A stretch of 64,000 nucleotides of DNA, taken from positions 310,001 to 374,000 of the forward strand of contig CAJQUW010016879.1 of the NCBI GenBank assembly GCA_907163375.1, in the 5' to 3' direction. Every line of letters begins with the position of its first letter. Positions within the stretch are counted from its first letter, which is position 1. The translations under genes were made by a program, and so were the position numbers. This DNA is from Prostheceraeus crozeri. Taxonomy: Eukaryota; Platyhelminthes; Polycladida; Euryleptidae. Shown here in pieces: positions 58,416 to 64,000 of this stretch. Under the pieces are notes generated by a model that made no database searches, was not told the origin of the DNA, and saw nothing but the letters and a program-made list of their open reading frames with translations.

Positions 58416-58542
58416 CTACATACTTCTTTGCATATGTATACAAAAACCGGTACACTCGGTTCTCTTCTGCAACCGTTGGATGCTCACTAATCTCAGTATC
58501 TACCTGAACCAATTCAAATTTGCTGCTGTCATTCAGGATTTC
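58416..58542 (-). repeat. Inverted copy of PLE coding start (left arm of foldback)
   Basis: Reverse complement of 58575-58701 with few differences; read on the minus strand it gives QVDTEISEHPTVAEENRVYR, nearly the same as the plus-strand PLE peptide. The arms are separated by 32 bases. Confidence 0.9.
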
Positions 58543-58574
58543 ATACATTTTTGAAATGACAGGATTCAATATAT

Positions 58575-59375
58575 GGAATCCTGAATGACAGGAACAAATT
58601 TGAAATGGTTCAGGTAGATACTGAGATTAGTAAACATCCAACGGTTACAGAAGAGAACCGAGTGTACCGGTTTTTGTATAAATTTATAAAGAAGTATGTA
58701 GATGATAAAACGTATAAATGCATGATGCTCTCTGACAGTGAACCTAGTCTGGAAAAGCTGATGCGGCCAATTATCAGTACCATTGGTTCAGTTAGCTATA
58801 AGTTAGCCAAATACTTGGACAATATTATTAAAAAGCACATAGATACTACGTATATGCTGAAATCAACACAACACTTAGTTGACAACATAAATGAACATAA
58901 AACTTTGTTCAATGATAAAAATATCCTGGCAAGTTTTGATGTAGTTTCACTTTTTACAAATATCCCAGTCGATGAAACTATTCGCTTAGCGGCTGATTTA
59001 GTTTATAGAGAGAACTCCCTCAAATCTAGATATAGTAAAGATACTTTTATAAAATTATGTAAATTTGCAACGGAAGGACATTTTCTTTTTGACAACAAAA
59101 TGTTCCGACAGGTTGATGGTGTAAGCATGGGGTCGCCCTTTGCACCCACTCTAGCAAACATCTTCCTTTCAGAATTGGAACGGAATTGGTTTAAAGTGGA
59201 CTGTAGTCCCATTTTTTATTGAGATGCGTAGATGACTGTATATGCATTTTTGATAATTTGGGTAATAATAAATAATAAATAAGTTTAAACAATTTCTTAA
59301 TCAACAGCATCCGAATTTGGAATTTACCTCTGAAGTAGGAGGCTCAAGTATTTCTTTTTTAGATGTTAGAGACTA
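58575..59375 (+). mobile_element. Penelope-like element fragment: reverse transcriptase
   Basis: The open frame 58605-59222 encodes VDTEISKHPTVTEENRVYRF, MRPIISTIGSVSYKLAKYLD (RT motif 2a), NKNILASFDVVSLFTNIPVD with ETIRLAADL (motif A, catalytic Asp), FRQVDGVSMGSPFAPTLANI (motif B), FLSELE. In another frame the motif C text RCVDDCICIF follows at about 59222, and LEFTSEVGGSSISFLDV at about 59310-59370. No nuclease follows, so the 3' part is missing, and the coding is broken at a few places. The motif A/B text is of the MGSPFAPTLANIF type, distinct from the 29 and 42 kb PLEs. Confidence 0.88.
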
Positions 59376-60593
59376 GTGTGTCTCGAAAGGACACGCACAC
59401 TGGGTTGTTATTATACTTTGAAGCCAATTGCCCGAAACAATGACATAGAGGCTTAGTATTATGTATGATTAATCGTGCGTATATGATTTCAAGTAATTGG
59501 ATAATTTTTCATAGTGAAATTATAAAATACTACAACTTTTTCGCAGTGATTATATCTTCATATAGCAAGATCCACATGTGTATATTCTATATGCAACATT
59601 AATTTTGCTAAAGAGTGTGTGTAAGCATTACAAAACTTGTTTTCATGAACTTCATTTATTGCCATGTGAATTATTTCTCTCGATTTTTATACGTTTTCCC
59701 CCAAAACCTAGATTCAGTCATAACACTAACTGAAAAGCAAAACGCATAGAGCAAGTACATATTTGCTAGCATAGAGCAACACTGAAATATACTGTCGCAA
59801 AATATATGTTGCAAAATCATTACAAATTCATAATTTTTGTGTTCACTATGATAGTGGGTCTGAAGAAGTCGGTATTCATAAGTTCACCACAAACAGCAAA
59901 GGATTTTTGCACACCGTCCACGCAAATATTCTTTGTCACCATTGATGCAAAAGCTTTAAAAATTCCTGCAATATGACGAGAAGGCCGTGCTCTTGAAGCC
60001 ATGATTATTTATGTTTCACAAGACGCACCATCTGCAAATTTTATTTATCAAACCTTTGTCAATGCCGAAATATGAATCTGGAAATTCGCATCATCGCCTT
60101 AATACTAGCCTATGGCACTCTGGTCAGGCAAAAAATAAAACCTTTGTCCTAGGCTTTTGGTCACATTTTTCAAGCATGGTAACTTTTGTCTCTACAATTG
60201 TCATCTACTAATCAACATTTAACCGCAAACTTTCGAAAAGATCATTTATAAAAATCAATTCATTTCCGAAAATGACGATCATGAATGTTAGAATGATATA
60301 TTCATTGACATGGAGTAATTGCTCAACATCTTTGTTCAACACAACTAACAAAGCATGAATGATTGATAACCACAATTATCAGTCATTGAAAAGGCCGTTC
60401 AAAGGTACAGTCATTGGACACTATGCATCTTCAAGAGCGGATCGTTCGCTACCCTTATTTAACATGACTGAGTATGGCATTACTAGTACATTTGCGTCAA
60501 CAACTAAGCTAATGTCTCATCAAGCAATTCACTGTAACATTAATTTTCATCAGTTAAGTTTATATATAGTAAAAAAGTTTAATCTCGAATAGT
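59376..60593. other. Unassigned spacer
   Basis: The minus-strand frame 60002-59820 (ending IFKAFASMVTKNICVDGVQK then SFAVCGELMNTDFF) follows an ATTGCAG that could be a splice acceptor, but I do not recognise it. Confidence 0.35.
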
Positions 60594-60902
60594 CTAAAAA
60601 ATGGCCAAGATCTCGATCTCGAAATTGGATTCGTTAATCTCAGTGCCCTGACAACCGATCAACACGATCAATGAGTTGTGCTCACGCCTAACATTGCGCA
60701 GAAGATGAGGACATATTCTATATACATTCTTCATAGAATTTATATTACAAATATCAAAGTGGTCGTTCATTGTTGAAAAAAAAGCAGGAGCCCATAGTGG
60801 AGTCACTAAATTAGACTTCTCATTAGACGAAAAAGCCAATACACACAACTGTTGGGCACTTGAAAAGCCAGCGCAAAGAATAATCAACACCATTGAAGCC
60901 AT
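60594..60902 (-). CDS. Unrecognised 102-codon frame with signal-peptide-like start
   Basis: The frame begins MASMVLIILCAGFSSAQQLC, which looks like a signal peptide with a cleavage site after SSAQ or FSSA, and continues with a mixed, protein-like sequence containing four more cysteines (FDICNINSM, VYRICPHLLRNVRREHN, IVLIGCQGTE). It could be the first exon of a secreted or receptor protein (it is vaguely like the start of a type I ligand-binding fold), a short secreted protein, or chance. No clear splice donor, promoter or relative was found. Confidence 0.3.
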   Translation of the reverse strand: MASMVLIILCAGFSSAQQLCVLAFSSNEKSNLVTPLWAPAFFSTMNDHFDICNINSMKNVYRICPHLLRNVRREHNSLIVLIGCQGTEINESNFEIEILAIF

Positions 60903-62728
60903 CGGAAGATCTGAGCAACAGATTCTTCTGTGAAAAAAGATGATCTCCAGGCTTTGATTGGTTCGGTAAGAAAATGGTGAACTATTTGGTCATGTGAAAA
61001 TTATGAAACAATTTTGTATATGGTGTAAAAAAGCAAATGAAGAATGGCTTCATGATAAAATTTCCCAAAAAACCGTTTATGAATATATGCACATGATGTC
61101 TATTACTCAATAACGAAGTTGTAAATCATTATAAATCATTTAAATAATCGGTAACAACTTTAATAGCTACAAAATAATTATGTATATGTAGCTACTTTTA
61201 AAAGGGTCAATAACAAAACCTTCATGTCTAATGAATTCCCAATACATATTCTTCATGAAAAAATCCCACTCATTCATGTGTACTACCTTCTCGCAGTAGG
61301 AATAACAAAAACATTGCGGTAGAAAGCGATAAATACATATGTATATACGGTATATAATAATAAACTGTAAATATTATTGATTTTGGGCTAATTCAGAACA
61401 ACAACATAATATTAAATCAAACGTGTGAAGAATATAAGCTGAAAACAAAAAATTTACATGCATTAAATCACATAAAAATTAAAGAACCATCAAAACATAA
61501 TCTGGTCAGTCCCAATCAAGTATTTTAGACTTAGATATTTTGCTAAACAGGTAGAAAAAAATTTATATAGAAATTAAGCACAAAAGGACGTGCAATTATC
61601 TTTTGATTGTCTTATAAGAATCAAGCTGAAATGCTCTGCAATATTTTCGAATGTTATTATTGGTGTCCTTCAACTTGTTGCTTATGTAAAACAATTGATT
61701 GCAATATTAATTCCATAAAAGTATCATACTTGAAAGATGTGCAATGTGTCATAACTGGCAATGGTAGACGGTACACCTTCGATCATTGAATAATAGCCAT
61801 GCCGCAATTCACAGAATTGACTAAAATTATGTAAATTTTATTTTTAGATCTCTAATGTGGCTCGGTCATCACCTGAGGATGACCAAGTGGAACAAAGTAG
61901 CAAAGTGGACCAAGTTCGAGCAAAGTAATTGATCTGGATGCGCTGGGACCAACATCAAAGTCGGGCAATCGAAAAATAGTCCCATAATATCAGAAGGTAC
62001 CTGGAGCACCTGCACCTCGACCATCGACTTGTTTAAGAACGAGTAGAACGAGTAGAACGAAGACGCTCCTTAAACATGGGGTACAGCTGAGAGTAGCAGA
62101 AGTGAGGGTATCACTTGTGAGCACACACATCCAACGTTGCATTCATTTAGGTCGAATATGCTGCAGCTGCGTTATCGAGCGAGTCGAGAAATGCGTTTTC
62201 AAGGCCATCCATCCTGTTTCCTCTTACAAGGAGGCCTTTGTATTGTCTGAAAAGTCTCCAATTTCCACTCATCTAAACAAAATAGTCCTGACGCAATTCT
62301 TCAAAAGGAACAATGCTCATAATCCACTATACAATTTGAACCATATCAACAGGTAGATATTGCCAGGCGAGAGACTAGATATTCTAAGAAAATGCGAATC
62401 CCACGTCATTACATGATCCTTAGAAATATATATTTTGTAGTGTATTCAATGAACATTTGCAACTCAAAATGTATTTGAGAATAAAACGTTTCTCTCTCGT
62501 AATCATATGCGATTCTTTCAAAAATGTATTGTGATAGTTAGAGCGATAAGAGATGTTGGACACCTTTTTTAACTTTTGCCCCCTATTTGTATGTCTACTG
62601 GCCAGTTCATGCACCAGGACTGATCAACTTCATTTCCCTGCCACGAGAAAGCTATACTGAGTTCTTTTGAGAATTGGTTAATACAATGAATAGTAACAAC
62701 AACATCGCAAGTACAACCCTATGGATTT
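60903..62728. other. Unassigned spacer
   Basis: No gene recognised. Around 61880 CACCTGAGGATGACC with AACAAAG recalls a decayed PLE hammerhead but pairs poorly. GAGTAGAAC occurs twice in tandem near 62045. The frame 62102-62356 is unrecognised. Confidence 0.4.
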
Positions 62729-62758
62729 GGGAACGTCTGTAGCCGTCATCAGGACTGC
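62729..62758 (-). ncRNA. Remnant of a hammerhead-like motif
   Basis: Minus strand: CAGTCCTGATGACGGCTACA, a consensus CTGATGA box and the first strand of a stem II, followed by GACGTTCCC instead of GAAAC. Probably a PLE hammerhead missing part of its core. Confidence 0.4.
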
Positions 62759-62849
62759 TTCAATTAACTATTCAAATTACTGAGAATTCTATTTTATCAT
62801 GAAAAAGTGCTCTCCATAATCATATGGGAAATGAGTTTAGCTTGAAATT

Positions 62850-62960
62850 TCTAGATCCCGCGTGTAGAGGCAGGGATTCGACCGAGGGCACCAGAGATGC
62901 CGGCCGGGTCAGATTGCACATATGATTGGAGGAGCGGACACCAGAACAATACATTGCTGA
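62850..62960 (-). repeat. Possible tRNA-derived SINE remnant
   Basis: The minus strand contains GGTCGAATCCC (62873-62883), close to a polymerase III B box (GGTTCGANTCC), followed by CTGCCTCTACACGCGGGATC. An A box about 40-50 bases upstream is not convincing. Confidence 0.25.
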
Positions 62961-64000
62961 CGTTTGAATAGCGGACCTAGAGTCGTTGTCCTGGATATTC
63001 TACACAAACAAACAATCCATCAGACATGGTTGCATCAGTCACTTGATGACTTTTACCTTCTATATATTAAGCACGATTTTCTGACGCCGGATTCAATTTG
63101 AAGCTTCTTACCTTTTGTGATATGTTGATTCCATAAAGGCATGTTTCTATGTTACCTAATGAGGTTTCATTTCCTAATATCTATGTCCCAATGAAATAAT
63201 AAATTATGAGCTCTACTTTATATCCATTTCCCCCCTCGCTCTGATAGATTTAGCATTCGCTGTCACCCACTCAACAATAACAACTCTTCAAACTTCAAAT
63301 TCATAACTAAAATTCGAATAATTTATGATAATTGTATACTAATGAATTTAGCAGGTCCTTCAAAATATATTATCGACTTCGAGGCAACATCCACAAAAGC
63401 GGAAAATGGATTGATTTATTTAAATGTCTCTCATAGTTTTCGAATTTCATCAGTCAAGACAAACCGGTTCAGTTTACATGTGTTTATGTGAAACTGCTGC
63501 ATAATATTACTTGTTTACAATAGCCATGGCATCTTCACGCTGCACGTTACACACCCACGTATGACAAATCAGTTAGTAACATGGCAAATGCCATTATTAT
63601 GAGTGAATTTGTTCTAGAATTTTTGTATAGGTATCCCTATACACCAGCTTTGGACCCGATGTGAAAGATTCCATACCGGACCGGTGTCGGTGGAACTGAC
63701 TGACTGGCACCGATGATGCTGATCAGTAGCGTATGGATGCCGGCATCGGTTCCACCTCTGCTACACACTCCTATTTAGCGCCCCAGATTATGCGCTATGA
63801 TCACACGCTTACTATGCATACTAGGATCCAGTCCTTGTAATGGCCATGAAAAGAAAGGACGAACGAAAGGCCTCGGGTTCATCATTTTGCGTTGTTTTTT
63901 TCTTTATAAATGTGTGAAAGGGTTCAATTTCTTCAAAAATTTTAACACAAAAATTGTGAAAATTCCTTGAACTGATTGATAAATTTTCGAAGCGCATAAT
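62961..64000. other. Unassigned right-edge DNA
   Basis: No recognised gene. 63660-63760 has imperfect inverted phrases (ACCGGTGTCGGTGGAAC and GGCATCGGTTCCACC) but no clear ends. Confidence 0.4.

Noticed and set aside
61870-61910. CACCTGAGGATGACC...AACAAAG, resembling a decayed hammerhead
   Set aside because: Stem II pairing is weak and GAAA is not intact.
62102-62356. 84-codon frame as part of a retroelement
   Set aside because: No reverse-transcriptase or nuclease motif could be seen in it.
1-64000. CRISPR arrays, rRNA genes, complete tRNA genes, bacterial operons
   Set aside because: None seen; the sequence is eukaryotic and the repeats have transposon-type structures.

Overview
The window is AT-rich eukaryotic DNA with no operons, no ribosome-binding sites and almost no host coding sequence. 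It is crowded with degraded mobile elements. Penelope-like elements (PLEs) of several lineages, CR1-like, RTE-like and R2/Hero-like LINEs, Tc1/mariner, hAT and small TA-flanked elements, and many foldback repeats together suggest an animal, most likely a marine invertebrate. The placement (echinoderm or hemichordate-like) is inference only; nothing here identifies the species.

Layout. 0.7-2.9 kb: a 0.38-kb dispersed repeat occurs twice in direct orientation, enclosing a foldback short element with a telomere-like loop and a PLE GIY-YIG fragment. 3.6-6.7 kb: LINE 3' ends, an inverted-repeat element with a hammerhead-like motif, and another PLE GIY-YIG fragment. 8.4 kb: the only convincing host coding signal, one 86-bp minus-strand exon resembling the switch-I segment of a G-protein alpha subunit. 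11-16.6 kb: short repeats, a small GGCC-ended element, and a plus-strand non-LTR reverse transcriptase split by a DNA-transposon-like insertion. 20.6-25.5 kb: a tandem duplication, then the best preserved element, a CR1-like LINE whose 880-codon ORF2 is open and whose ORF1 has one stop codon. 26 kb: two direct repeats each with a perfect X-box, then an RTE-like LINE 3' end. 28.9-31.0 kb: a PLE with reverse transcriptase, GIY-YIG nuclease, hammerhead-like motif and an inverted copy of its own N-terminal coding segment. 32.6 and 35.8 kb: two TIR elements with clear target duplications. 37.6-47.1 kb: a nested cluster with a Tc1 fragment, an R2/Hero-like LINE C-terminus, two PLEs and two inverted Tc1/mariner copies, one of which can be matched to its empty site. 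49.6-50.85 kb: another PLE. 51-64 kb: mostly unrecognised DNA with large palindromes at 51.4, 55.0 and 58.4 kb and a short PLE at 58.6 kb.

The genes do not form a pathway. What links them is retrotransposition: at least six PLE remnants, several with hammerhead-ribozyme-like motifs just 3' of the nuclease, and several palindromic insertions, two of them flanked by 13-14 bp direct repeats. Boundaries of degraded elements are approximate unless TIRs and target duplications are stated.
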